Below are positions 1-11,091 of a stretch of 27,358 nucleotides of DNA, piece by piece. This DNA is from Folioceros fuciformis (taxonomy: Eukaryota; Anthocerotophyta; Anthocerotopsida; Anthocerotales). The notes beneath the pieces are model-generated. The model was not told where the DNA came from, made no database searches, and saw only the letters and a program-made list of their open reading frames with translations. A program made the position numbers and the translations under genes. The DNA lies in NCBI GenBank assembly GCA_049999805.1, contig JBNGIO010006141.1:1-27358 (forward strand), given 5' to 3'. The stretch's first letter is position 1; every line of letters begins with the position of its first letter.

Positions 1-557
1 ATGGTAGGTAGGTTGACTTTAATGAAATTTATAACCATATGCATGGGATTTATGTTGAAAGCATCTATAATTGGAACCAAATTGGTAGATGTAAGGTGAT
101 GGTCTTCTGTTTTTTTTTCAATAAACGTATCGATGGATTTCAACGTAGTTTTCATGAGAAGCACGATAGACTAAACAAAATAAGCTGTTATACGTAAACC
201 CTAAATTTAATTATATTTAAATACTTATTAATTCATATAAATATATATAGTAAAAAATAATCCAATAATAATATATTTTTAATTATATACTTGGTACGCA
301 ACCATTTGTATTGTGGTCTACTTAGTAGTACACGGAATTCTTGTTGTAGGGCCTGAATCATCCGGGTTTGGACAAATAAAAGATGAGGAAGAATTTTATT
401 ATAAGTATACTAAGAAAATTCTTCTTGGAGAAAAATTCTATTGGACAAGAATTTTATTAGAGTCTAGTAGGAAGGCTAAGATTGGATTTTGGTCATGGAT
501 GCAGTGCTTAACAACTTGTGCCTTAATATTTTGCGTGGTGGCTAACAAGTTGTATCC
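1..557. other. AT-rich intergenic DNA
   Basis: Strongly AT-rich sequence, with runs of A/T alternation around 200-290. I see no coding pattern. The longest open frame (313-651 on +) starts at GTG and runs through a tandem duplication, so I do not accept it as a gene. Confidence 0.6.
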
Positions 558-639
558 TAGTATGCTACACTGGCACTTGGTACTTAACAACTTATATCTA
601 GTATGCTACACTGGCACTTGGTACTTAACAACTTATATC
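558..639. repeat. 41-bp tandem duplication, two copies
   Basis: A unit beginning TAGTATGCTACACTGGCACT and ending ACTTATATC is present twice head to tail, starting near 558 and 599, and the copies are almost identical. Near-identity implies a recent local duplication. No function is apparent. Confidence 0.85.
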
Positions 640-655
640 GTGGTATTCTAACTGA

Positions 656-776
656 TACTTCCTTCAAAGGGCATCCCTACTTCTCAAAGGGCATCCCTAC
701 TTCTCAAAGGGCATCCCCTACTTCCTTCAAAGGGCATCCCCTACTTCCTTCAAAGGGCATCCCCACCTCCCCAGAC
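656..776. repeat. Short tandem array, 20-23 bp units (CAAAGGGCATCC core)
   Basis: Five copies of the core CAAAGGGCATCCC, each followed by CTACTTC or a close variant. The first spacings are about 20 bp and the later ones about 23 bp, because CTT is inserted in the linker. This is a minisatellite-like array in noncoding DNA. Confidence 0.85.
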
Positions 777-1909
777 CCATCTCCGTATTGATGTAAGTGC
801 TGTCACAGTGCATCTGCCCATCCACGCACAAATTACTCAATCCTTCAGTTATTATAAATGTGTGTCCATGTAGTCGAAGTATCTGACCGAAAAGCCGCCA
901 TGCGTGCAAGCAAGGAAAGGAAATGATAGGTCAGAAGTAGGTGTAGATTCTCTAAACTCAAATAGGGGAAGAGAAGAAACGCTACGGTGAGTCCAGACAC
1001 GAAACCCAATGAAACAAAAATGTTTCTGTGTTACGTTTTGCACCTGCTCCCTTTTGTGTCGGAATTCCTCTTGCAGCCGAGCTCTGTGAGTAGACCAGCT
1101 CAGGCACGAACACTAGTACTAGTACAGCATCCCCAATCACGTCTGTAATCTAATTCAAAAGGGGTACCGCAAGTGGGTATAGAAAACCGGGAAAGTGATC
1201 ACCGGTGGTTGGGAATTGCGGGCGGCATTGTGGAATCCCCTTCTTCTCGTCATTGTCAAGAGTCTGGATGGCTTGGAAAATCTATTCCAGGCGTACACTC
1301 GTCCTTGCAAGCCGGGATAGTGTGTCTATGGCAGATTCGGTTGCGGATGCTAGACTGCTGAGAAAGGGCAGCGCAGTAGTCACGAAAAGGCTTCACGTAC
1401 CTCGTCTCTGACATGATGATGATAGACCCAGGGAAGCCATTGGATGGGGCCCCTTGCTAGCACCGCAAGAGCTTTATCACCACTAGCATCAGCAATTCCT
1501 ACTCAGGGGTTCACTCATATCCACAAGTGGACGTACCCAAATCATACAGCACGCTGGCTTCGAGAACTGACTGTTAACAAACCTGGGCGTCACCCCGGGG
1601 ATCCTGTGAAAGGCTCTGCTGGTGCATGCTGTTCTATTGCTTGCCTGGTCTGCTCAAACGATTTCCGATTTGACCTATCGTTTCAGCGTACTGCCCCGAA
1701 AGAGAACACCCGAAGATGTTGAGCCAGCACAAGTAGATTCCGGTCCACCACTTTCCTGGCATGAACATCGTTGGAGAGCCAGTTGCTCTTTCCAGCCTGG
1801 ACAGTAGTTGGGAGACTCACCTGGACGTCAGTCAAGCCTTCCGCCGGAACCAAAAGCACATCCTGCTCCTCCAGGATTCTAAAGATATGACCCACCACGT
1901 GACCTTCCA
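777..1909. other. No confident gene; possible decayed upstream part of the PPR pseudogene
   Basis: No intact gene is visible. Short open frames overlap on both strands with no consistent frame. Around 1280-1370 a + frame gives a stretch resembling the helix between PPR repeats (LVLASRDSVSMADSV), which could be an older part of the PPR gene recognised downstream. The resemblance is weak and I do not extend the pseudogene on it. Confidence 0.35.
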
Positions 1910-3880
1910 TATGTGGAAGCCCTTCAGGACGCGAGGAAAGTCTTTGACAGGCTGCCAGCAAAAGATCAGGCGACAAACCGGCCCCACCCAACATTTTCTC
2001 GGATGCAACAGTGCTCCGTCCTTAGACATGAGTCATCCAGGTGTCCACTCCCGAAGGTAAGGTGAGCCGGAGCTCCCTCGTACTGTATGAACGTTCCTCT
2101 GGACAAATAATTTCGTTTGCATCGCCCCATGGAGGGAGGACTGTAAACCATGGGCCCAAGGAGCGTGTGTCCATCGCCCCACCGAGGGCTTTGGCAAACG
2201 CTATTTCCCGGACCTCCGTATTGTGACCGTGCCTCCCCTACTGGCAGACAGGGGCATCTTTGGGACATTGGGTATCTTCAGGGCAGACAACGGCGAGGGC
2301 CAGTTCCTTGGCCTGGCCCCCCACAGGATTGTTGCGCACACCACCACAGTGCAGATGGACTTTCATCTCCTAAAATTTTTTGTGAGGTCCTCATTCCCCA
2401 ACCCTTGAAGCAGTGTGATTGTCCCTATGTACTTTTTCAAAATCGAGAAACTACCATCTGTTTGAAGTCCTTGTCTTCAGAGTCTCCTTTCAAGTACAGT
2501 ACCCGGCCCTCCAAATCTGCTCGAAGCATTTCCACAAATACCATGCTGAAGCGAAAGTAGGAGCCCAGAACAATGTCTGATCTCCATTTTGAGATTCTTG
2601 TTATTCCTCCTCAGCTGTAAGAAAACATCCCCTTGGCATGCTCCGCATCGTTTAAATGCTTCACCTCTTACGCGTTCACACATGGGTGGAGTACTTGTGA
2701 AGCTTACACATGCTTCAATTTATGACAAGCTTATTCTGATTGATGATTGGCTTCCACCGTCGTCTGTTTCATTCGCTGATACATTTGATTGCCTGCTCAG
2801 AATCTCCAGTACTTGCCATATGTCTCATACAATTGCAGCCCGTTCAGATATGTTTGGAGAAGGACCATCGTCAGGAGCGGCAGCAGGTTAGGTTGGAAGG
2901 ACCGTCCTCGGGTGACAGTGTTGCACACATGGATGCCTCGAAGGATACAGAATGCTGCTCAACCTAGAGCATTCCTGCATGCATTAGTTCAGTGCAAAAG
3001 ATTCGGGTGCCTGAACTGGACAGCACTCGCATACCGGGTGATGCACGCAAGGACTGGGTTCGTTGAAGTTGGAACAGGCACTCTAGCGAGCACCTGAAGT
3101 TGACACAGGCTTTGGGGTTATTCCTTGGCTCTTCAAATGGGGAGCCTCGGGGATGCGCCAGGTGTTTTGCAGACAGCGAAAGAAAAGCGTGATAACCTGG
3201 AATGCTATGACTCCCAGGAGGATGATGTGCAGGAGGCCCTGCTCTTATTTGAGCACAAGTGGGAAGAGAGTTTCTCCCGATGGAGTCACCGTCTCTACGT
3301 GCAGCGGTTCTGACCTCTGGATATAGGGCAAGAGACTTTGACAGTCCAAGTCACGGGAGTTTCACATCAGCCAAGCGTGGATCATTGTGATTGCATGGTG
3401 GAGCTCCTTAGCTGTGCCGATCATTTCCATGAGACGACGCGACGTCATCCCGAGCATGCCATCACGACGCGACGTCATCGTGACTGCGAGGTGGTTGCGT
3501 GCGAGTAGCCGAACTGGGGAGGCGTGCTTTGGGCTCCATCTCAAATATAGACCCAACGAATGCAGCACCCATGTGTCCTGATGCAAAACGTGTCAAACGT
3601 GTATGCATCATCATAGGGCAGGTAGAGGACAAAGGCGACATCTTCAACCTGATGAAGCATGGCGGTGTGAATAAGGAGTGTGAGTGGAGCGTGACAATCA
3701 GGTTCATAGTTTTGTGGATGCAGACACTTGCCATCTTGAAAGAAGCCAAATTTACGCAAAGTCGATGGAGACGAATCCAGCAGGAATCAAAACCATTGAG
3801 CTCTGTGCTGGGAGGAGCACTTCGAAGGCACACCGAGCTCGCATTTCAAAGGCTAAGACTACTCTGCCACTCACTCCCAG
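1910..3880 (+). pseudogene. PPR protein pseudogene (PLS class with E domain)
   Basis: PPR proteins of this class bind organellar RNA and guide editing or processing. This copy is dead, but its motifs survive in order on +. At 1910-1966 the frame reads YVEALQDARKVFDRLPAKD, a PPR second helix. At 3140-3160 comes GSLGDA; after a +1 shift, SVITWNAM (3186-3209); then EALLLFE (3233-3253) in the first frame and VSPDGVTV (3270-3293) in the shifted one. The E domain follows: HCDCMVELLSCADHFHE (3383-3433), DPTNAAP (3550-3570), NLMKHGGVNKE (3646-3678) and QVHSFVDADTCHLERSQIYA (about 3700-3760). Frame changes and stops between the blocks rule out a working product. A DYW domain is expected next, but I see only a faint trace (ALRRHTELA near 3820-3850). 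The PPR identity is secure; the exact limits are not. Confidence 0.85.
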
Positions 3881-4580
3881 CATTTTGAACAGACACAACA
3901 ATAGCGTCAGCGATACAATGGCAGATGGTTTGAGAGAAGGCAAAGGCACGCTACTATGGACTGCAAACCTCAAGCCTCTCTAGTAGACCACAAATACCGC
4001 GAGCAAACAAGAAAGGCAATCCGAGGTCTTCTGCTTCGAAGTTGCGTACGATCCCAACATGCTAGACCTAATTCACAGAAGCTGTGAAACGTGCGTCAGT
4101 GCGCAAACCGTAGACTCCTTGAGTTCCACTTCGATCCCTGCATCAAAGTCCCACTAGTGAGGCTTTAGGGTGGCAGGGTTTGCTCTTCTCTACAACTAAT
4201 TCATGATGCAGGTTCTCACTTTGCCGTCTACAAAGACAAGGACATACTCACAGAGCGCATTCGCTGTACAAAAACCGCACGCCCTTTCCTCCTGCTAGCA
4301 CAGACAGACAGACAGATACACACATCACGCTCGCGCTTCAAGCCGTCTGATTCTTGCCAGCAAAAAAGCGTAGCGTTTCAATGATTGGGAATGAGGAGCA
4401 TCACCATTCCTTGTCCCTGTTGTGACTCGTTGCTACAAAGTGGGCCCCCGGGGATCTCCAGTCCATAGGAAAGTAGTCCGTAGTCCGTTCTCTGCGGCTG
4501 ATTTTCCTCTCAGACGTAGTGATCTTGTGCTCCTTTGATGGGTGGCTGGATCACAGAAATACACCTCGCATTTCCGTTCA
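3881..4580. other. No gene recognised downstream of the PPR pseudogene
   Basis: No open frame of note. It may hold an unrecognisable DYW remnant. A short CAGA-type simple repeat lies at about 4302-4318. GC content falls sharply after about 4580. Confidence 0.5.
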
Positions 4581-4960
4581 CCCACCACATACATAAAACA
4601 CGAATTTATTTACATATAATAAAAATAATAATTTAAATTATATATGAATGAAAATTCCAACATCAACTGTTTTCTATTATGAAGAATTGTTCTTCTTCAA
4701 GTTATTATTATCTCATTCATAAGCACTATAGTACTTCCCTACATTTGTGCCCTAGCTCTTCCTCAATGTTGTGTCTTGGTGTACATCACTTTCCTAATCT
4801 CCTTTCCAAAACTATAAACTTCATCTAACAATTTATAGAGAACTTGATAACTAAAGTTATATAAATACATATGTATATTTTTGCTACTGCTAATAATGTG
4901 TATTGAATATCTTTGTATCATCAGTTTAATATTTACCATCGTATTGTAATACGGATGTTA
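4581..4960. other. AT-rich intergenic DNA, 3' side of the Gnk2 gene
   Basis: Rich in A/T runs (for example 4610-4650), with no coding potential. It holds the 3' flank of the minus-strand Gnk2-type gene. No terminator or polyadenylation signal can be singled out against this base composition. Confidence 0.5.
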
Positions 4961-5542
4961 TCAAACACTCCAGTCCACAGTGCTCCAACAATCATCCCTT
5001 GTAGTGTAAGTGTAATTTGCGTCGCTAATCTTTGCAGGTTGCCTCACATTGGGGCAAAATCCAGGGTTATCCAAAGTATATGTTACATAACAATCTACAG
5101 CCAAATAAGACCCTTGACGACTCATTTCAAGGCCACACAACTCATGCACGATTTTGAAGGCGATTTTTGCAAGACAGTCATAACATTGTTCTTGACTAAT
5201 CATGGTAGGTTTTGGAGAATGACAATTCACAGATCCCCAAAATTGCCATGAATTTCTCGTAGAGAAAGAGGTGATTCTCTCATAAAATGGCATGTCCACA
5301 CGAAATCTATCAACCCCTCCCAAGACCAATGTCCTCATAGCTTGTAGTAAGAAACTTGTAATTGGGTCTCCCATTACAATGGGTATTCCACATGAATAAG
5401 TAATGAGTGTAATGTTGGGATAAGGCTGATTGTTTAACATTGGAAAGAGAGGCAATTTGTCTCTCAAAGTTATAGCATTGCATGTGATCAATAACATAAG
5501 TGATGAAAGTAGAAACTTTTGAAACATGAAAATGACCATCAT
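4961..5542 (-). CDS. Secreted Gnk2/DUF26 (ginkbilobin-like) protein
   Basis: Single-exon frame of 193 residues from ATG (a second ATG follows immediately) to TGA. Residues 1-24 are a hydrophobic signal peptide (core FLLSSLMLLIT), so export to the apoplast is likely. A Gnk2/DUF26 domain spans about 48-158: Cys51, the helix FLLQAMRTLV (64-73), Cys107, QEQCYDCL (118-124 with Cys120 and Cys123), Cys136 and the closing strand LAVDCYVTYT (Cys151). Six cysteines are where the three disulfides of the fold are expected. Family members include ginkbilobin-2, an antifungal mannose-binding protein, and the ectodomains of cysteine-rich receptor kinases. There is no kinase or membrane segment, so this is a free secreted form. 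Oddities: the core spacing is C-x12-C-x2-C, not the usual C-x8-C-x2-C, and a 35-residue C-terminal tail adds Cys163 and Cys185. The ligand cannot be inferred. Confidence 0.85.
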   Translation of the reverse strand: MMVIFMFQKFLLSSLMLLITCNAITLRDKLPLFPMLNNQPYPNITLITYSCGIPIVMGDPITSFLLQAMRTLVLGGVDRFRVDMPFYERITSFSTRNSWQFWGSVNCHSPKPTMISQEQCYDCLAKIAFKIVHELCGLEMSRQGSYLAVDCYVTYTLDNPGFCPNVRQPAKISDANYTYTTRDDCWSTVDWSV

Positions 5543-6522
5543 ATATTATTATGAATTAATATAAATTACTAGTGAAAACGAACATAGTTATTAAGTTTGC
5601 ATGGTATCATCATAGTGCGGTTCAATTTGTATCATGGTCTCAATATCACGCAGCAGAATAAATAAATATCTACATTCAAATATAGACATGATTACTTTTA
5701 ATTTTTAATGTTTATGCTGAGTATAAATGAAATATGCTCCAAGAAAGATTTGTTTCGAGATTCGCAGCAAGTTAATAAGTTGTACGAAGAGGCAGCCCAG
5801 TTGCATAATATGGATGCCATTTATTTCCAATCTGAACTTCGGGCTCAAAGGGGAAGGTATGGAAGTTCTGGAATCTGTGCTTGGAAGCTGGCACACTTCA
5901 GCAAGAGACTGTCCGCCCAGTCCGCGGATGCAGATGCGGATGCTGAGAGGGAGTGAGTGTGAGAAATTCGTGCACATTCACGCACTCCTGCTCCATCACA
6001 TCCCACACCCTTTTGGACTCTGACTGCATCGTGGCCCACTCAATGTCGCAGTCAGGTAGCTGGTGCACACCTTCTAGCTGGCTTGATCCATCGCCAATCA
6101 GTTCGTTGCGTTTGCTTCCACCTATCCGCCTGAGTAGGCATGACACCGAAATCCAGCCCTCCAGTTCCAGATGCATACGTACTGTAGTTGATGCCCTGGT
6201 AAAAGGAGTTGAAGCAGAGGAAGAGAGCTTTGTCGAGGACAGTAGCTAGTTATTTAGAGACAACGCTGCACCATCCTCGATGGCCCTGCCAAAAACAGCT
6301 ACGAGCCACCTATAGATGGCAAAGCGAGCGTTCCGCACTCTGTACCGAGGGTCTGAGCCTCCAGTAGAGAGTCAGGGATGAGGGGATCTGTGCCCTAGGG
6401 CTGGCGATCTAATGTGCCCTAGGTCCAATTCGCCCGCGATCCAGCTGGCCAATTGAGTACCTAGTTTTCCTTGAAGGAAATCAGACCTTTCTCCTCCCGA
6501 TATCTCGATCCCATTTCAGCTT
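5543..6522. other. Intergenic; one small unassigned open frame
   Basis: Between two minus-strand genes. AT-rich to about 5710, then average GC. A + frame at 5708-5956 starts with ATG and encodes 82 hydrophilic residues, ending in an Ala-Asp run made by a short GCGGAT/GCAGAT repeat. I recognise no family, and overlapping frames on both strands are equally open, so it is not called a gene. The 3' part is the AFG1 gene's downstream flank. Confidence 0.4.
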
Positions 6523-9500
6523 CTACGTAGCGTTCCCTTCCACCAAAGCTGGGTGACACTGATGCATTCGCTGATATGTCATTGTTTGCATTTCTATTAG
6601 CCTGGAAACCTGACAATGAAGAACCAGGATGCTTAGACTTTGTGAGAGCTGGAACGATACACTTATACACAAAATGACAACAGGAGAAGAACTCAAGGTG
6701 CGTCCAAGAGAATGAAACACCAGCTTACAGCACGATGGAAAGCAAAAACTTCTTCACGGCCCGAAAGCATGAATCGAATGCTTGCACGGTCCTTGGACGT
6801 AAAAGCAATTGGTGAGACATCTCCTGATTTGAGAACGTGGCTACGAAGTCGGATGCCTTCTGCTTCTGTTTCAAATTGCAAGCTGCACAGGAGAAGTGAA
6901 AATAAGCCGAAGGTGAGAAAAATCTTTTAAGAGTAATGATCACAGATTACCTCTCCAAGTCTATCAGAGGTTCTTCACCCTGGCCTACAAAAAGTTCGTC
7001 AACTGGTGCCTCAGCTGTGCATATAAGTCGGCAACGGTGATTGTAAAGTTCATCCACAAGTGTGATGAATCGTCTGGCCTACACATACGCCAGCCCTGAG
7101 TAGCCTCGAAAGAGAGAACCAGACAAATTTAAGGTTGCATGCACCGCTGTTGTACCACAACATACACGTTGCTACACATTCTAGTTCAATCACCTTGTCA
7201 CGAATCCGCATATTCATGATAGGGATGTCTTTTACGAATACAGTGTGGTAGTTCCTTGCAAGAGCTATGTAATCTGCTGCTCCAACCTGCTCAAGAACAG
7301 AGCGTTAGAGAGCAGTTCATCCTGTACACATCCGGATGCTGAAAGTATGCGTGCATGACGACAGTAAAGTATGATACTGACCGGCCTTTCACAAAGTTCA
7401 TCAAATGAGAACCGAGCTACTCCGGCACAACTTTCTCGAACCTCAAGCTCTCTGCATCGTCAAAGTGGTCACTTACTGAATACCACGTGCAAAACAAGAG
7501 CGTAAATTGAGTACACACTCAAGCTGGCCATTTGGCATTGAGTCAGGAAGTACCTTCCAAACATCACAGGAATAACTCTGGGAACAACTGCTTGACCCGA
7601 TTTCACGAGAGGTCCTACGATTTCCATCCACTTGCAGTTGAACGTTGCCTCAGAGTGGTGATTTAATGGCCAGAGATAATGCACTTTTTCTACCTGCACT
7701 CCACCTCCAAGTAGCTGAGAACAATCCACATGAAACTGACATATCGTTACACCATCATCACACACATACCAGTTCATCGGGTTTGCCGGCAATATATCTC
7801 CTGTAATCTTTATCTACTCCAACAAGCAATGGCCGGCAATACTGCTGCAATTCAGCTATGAAAGAAGCAAATATTTCCTTGTGTAAACCTTCCTGAAAAA
7901 GTCACGAGTAACATCAGGCACTACAAACTCATTAAGCAAGCCTGACTTCAAACAGGGGGACCCGAATGTACCCAACTTTATTAAGGTCGGAAGGAGCCCG
8001 ATTGCTTGTTGCGACCAGGATAGCTCCTCTTCTGAGAAGCCTACCAAGGATTCCAGAGAGAGCAACTGCTGTGAACACATCCACAACCTAGGACAAGAAG
8101 AAAGGTATTCAGGCGCGCCACTCTAATAGCTTCACGTTCACAAACTTCAAACTGATATCAGAAGTGAAGAAGACGAGAGTCCTAAAAATCTCTGCTAGCC
8201 AAAAATTTCCAGACTTAACTTAATGAGACAGTGACATCCGGAAGGGGCGAACTCGCCTGTACTTCGTCAAAGCACAACAGGCTTGCACCATGACTCGCCC
8301 TACTCCCAAGCAGCCTGTCAGCTACCTCATCCAGTATTCGTACATCCGACTTGTGCATCTCTTGAAACTTCCTCTCTTCCTCCAACCACTCTTCAATGGC
8401 CCTTTCTAAAGACAGAGAAGGAGGAGATTCACTTGCGACTGGTGTTGATGCATCTGCCACAGCCTTGCTAGGCAAATGGTGGTTCCCCAAACTATGCATC
8501 AACGCATGCACTTCCAACATTGCCTGACATGATAACCAAGCGATAGGTAAGAAATGCACAAATCCGAACGGTTACCAACATGAAAATTTCTGCCCTACGA
8601 CTTTTTCCCTAGAGAAGACTGGCAGTACCGCATGAAAGTGTAATCTGCGTCGTTGTTGAACAACACCTTCAGCAGATGTGAAGAGCATGTCCATCAACAT
8701 CGTTTTCCCTGCAGACCATCACGGAAATAAGACCAGCCTTCACATGTGAGGAAAGCACCTGACCCAAACACTTAGGAAGGAGAAAAGAAAGGCTGCAACA
8801 ATTCTTACCACAACCAACACGTCCATAGAGGTAGATTCCCTGAGGAGGACGAGGCGGTTCAGGTAGGGGACCAACAAGCTCATCTAGTACCTTCTCACGT
8901 TTCAGGTGAGCAACAAGCCTCCCTGCCCCAGGTTCAGCATGCTTTCTTTTGTGTTTCCTACTCTAGCAGAGACAAACAGAAGCAGTAAGGAAGACAAGAT
9001 GCAATGCACAGCAGTCTCCCCATCCAATTTTATATTTGAAATGTACTTCTCCACTCGCCAGATGACACACCTTATGAGCCACCGTTTGAGAAAACCTTGT
9101 CCATTGCCTGTCAGAAGCTCCAATCTCTGACGAGCTGTAGTTTCAGCTTCCTGTTTTAGCAATTCCTGTCTTCTAGAACTCCTTTCCGCTTGCCACTGAC
9201 TTAAAGTATTCTGAGATGCAAAACCAACACCCAAACGTGAGACTCAGGACCACTCGGCAAGTATTAGAGCAACAATGCGCATAGGATGAAATCAAGGACA
9301 AACATATCAACTGTCCAAATTACATGATACGCTCTCATCTTCTTCTGATGCTCTTTCATTTCCAGCAATAGCTCGTCTAATGATTTTGCCACCTCATGCT
9401 GTACAGGGTCGAATTGGATGAGGTTTTGAGAAACCATCATTTCATACTGATGCACTGGGCCTGCTTTTTCGGTCAGTTTGGCTGCAGGGAATGCGAGGAA

Positions 9501-9805
9501 ATTCCCAAGTCAGTATGGTAAACCTAACCAGCGGGTTTTCCCGGCTCTCCTCACAATGACATATCAGCACTTGCCCCAACATGTGCAAAATCCATATCTG
9601 GCAATTTGCAGCTTGAATTCAGCTTGCCTGCATCGGGTGATAGCAGCCTCTCTGATAATCTTGCAGCAAATGTCAATAAGGACCGAGAAGCAGGAACCAC
9701 AGTGTCTCCCACGGCAGGCCCTGAAGCCAAATACGTGAGCCATGCTTGCCGTGTGCAGCATACCCGCCACAGAAAAGGCAATGTGAAAGCCTTGCTCTTC
9801 AACAT
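6523..9805 (-). CDS. AFG1: AFG1-like AAA-type ATPase, mitochondrial (14 exons, 638 aa)
   Basis: The AFG1/LACE1 family are P-loop ATPases of the mitochondrial inner membrane involved in protein quality control. I infer these exons (minus strand): 9805-9571, 9481-9324, 9210-9071, 8918-8809, 8708-8629, 8523-8257, 8087-7977, 7892-7770, 7714-7554, 7451-7382, 7286-7194, 7078-6951, 6882-6729, 6609-6523. All phases agree, and the frame is open from ATG to TAG. The N-terminus is basic, hydroxylated and acid-poor (MLKSKAFTLPFLWRV), as in a mitochondrial presequence. Then come GPVHQYEMMVSQ, a coiled Arg/Glu-rich stretch, Walker A GRVGCGKT (210-217), HFHAAML, Walker B LLCFDEVQ (323-330), sensor ATSNRAP (356-362), VHYLWPLN, IPVMFGRELEV, VGAADYIALARNYHT, ARRFITLVDELYNH and the C-terminal RLIEMQ. 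No lesion is seen. Exon 1 and its donor are least certain, since the presequence is not conserved; the rest follows family length closely. Confidence 0.93.
8088..8256 (-). other. GC-AG intron in the AFG1-like gene
   Basis: Exon 6 ends ...GTACAG and the intron starts GCGAGT; it ends TCCTAG before GTTGTGGAT. Using the GC donor gives FDEVQ-VVDVF, the exact family length around Walker B. The nearby GT donor (GAA|GTACAG) would keep frame but delete two residues, including the Gln after the Walker B Asp-Glu. The other introns are GT-AG. Confidence 0.75.
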
Positions 9806-10572
9806 GGTCAGATGCGGCTGCACAGGCTCCCAGCCCTCGTCTAGTACGTGATTGTAGGTGGTGACAACGTACAGGAATTTATAACAAGTTTAGGATAGAA
9901 AGTTAACCCCTGGATATTCGACCTTCAGTCAGCACAATATTCTAATTCCGTACTTCAGCGCTGCGCGACGAGACTGTTAAGCAACTCTGAGACTACCCTA
10001 CCTTGCGCGGAGTTTCCTCCAGTGGAATCCATGCCTATTTCCAGGAATTGGAGAACCGTCTAACACTCACTTGGGTATGTACTTCTTACAACTTTTCATA
10101 AGACCTATTAAGTAAAAGAAATATTAATTATAACAAAAATACTGCATGATAAATACTCACCTGGGTAGTTTCAATAAAAGTCTATACATAAGATGTATTA
10201 AGCAAAAAAGTATTATTACAATAAAAAGCCACAAACATCTCTTGAAAAATTATATAATGCGCTACTCTTGTCCTTAGGCTAACTTAACAAACAAAGATGA
10301 AGCCATGACTGTTGTTTGAAATTGTACCCTGAAATTCGTTAGAATTCATTGCCTTGAGATGTCAAGCATCGCAAAAGTATCAAAATTGTGCCATTGGCAT
10401 ATCTATGTAGAATACGTACTTAGCTCTAGCCTATATAGGGCAGCCCAATATAAACATTGTATCAAAGAGAACTTGAAGACTTTATAAAAAGAAAGAGATG
10501 GAGGTTCCATCTACCCCGTGATAAGGGGAACAACCCGCAAATTGGAAAAGCCAAGAATGGGGCGTAACCCCC
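9806..10572. other. Upstream flank of the AFG1-like gene; no gene seen
   Basis: Presumed 5' flank of the minus-strand AFG1-like gene, then AT-rich DNA (10080-10260) with two loosely similar copies of a segment ending in ATTAAG-AAAA. Any promoter should lie just above 9805, but I can point to no clear core element. No open frame is convincing. Confidence 0.4.
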
Positions 10573-11012
10573 TCATCCGCCTAACATGTAACTCCATATT
10601 GTCCCTAAGATGTCGCATTCGGGTATAAGGTATGGCCTACTTACCATCGGGGCCGTTGAATCCGCATATGCCGTGCTTGATGTTGTCCAAAAAATCGCGT
10701 TTGCCAAGGCCTTTTGTAGTGCAATCAAAGCCCGTTGCCGGAAAAATGCCACCACGCTGGATAGGGGAAGCCCTATGCCGCTCCTGCTGACGTGATGGGC
10801 CTTTGCACATGTCTTCAAAAACCTAGAAAACTCGTTACCTATGGCCCCATCCGTTTCAATAGCAAGGGGGATGAACAAGTGACCCTGCTACATGGGTTTG
10901 CGCTTGCCAGTCTTCCTTGTTGCGCTTCCTTCTGCCCTACCCAACCTGGGGGGTTGATAACGACGTATTCGCTGATGGTTGTCCTAGTGGGGTCGGTGAC
11001 CACCACATCCAC
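10573..11012 (-). pseudogene. Reverse-transcriptase ORF fragment, C-terminal end (LINE-like)
   Basis: The minus strand reads DVVVTDPTRTTISEYV from about 11009 and, after a frameshift near 10880, FIPLAIETDGAIGNEFSRFL followed by GLPLSSVVAFFRQRALIALQ, ending at a stop at 10573. This order (a DxVVxDPTR strand, an FIPLAxETxG block with a helix, then a PLxxxxxFxRQRxxxALQ helix) is the C-terminal end of reverse-transcriptase-like ORFs of plant non-LTR elements as I know them. The catalytic RT domain is not present, so this is a truncated remnant. The family call rests on pattern memory, without an alignment. Confidence 0.5.
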
Positions 11013-11091
11013 TATAGAAACCTAGTCCCTCTTGGTTAGGAAAAGGTCTGCATTATGGGTGGCAATGCACTTGCTACTAAACAAGCTAGTG

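Noticed and set aside
313-651. 112-residue open frame on +
   Set aside because: GTG start, and it runs through the 41-bp duplication. No family resemblance.
5898-6249. Overlapping 92- and 98-residue frames on opposite strands
   Set aside because: No motif, no family and no splice pattern supports either strand.
9606-9851. Plus-strand frames across the AFG1-like exons (also 8283-8471, 8906-9130)
   Set aside because: They are antisense to well-supported minus-strand exons or their flank and match nothing.
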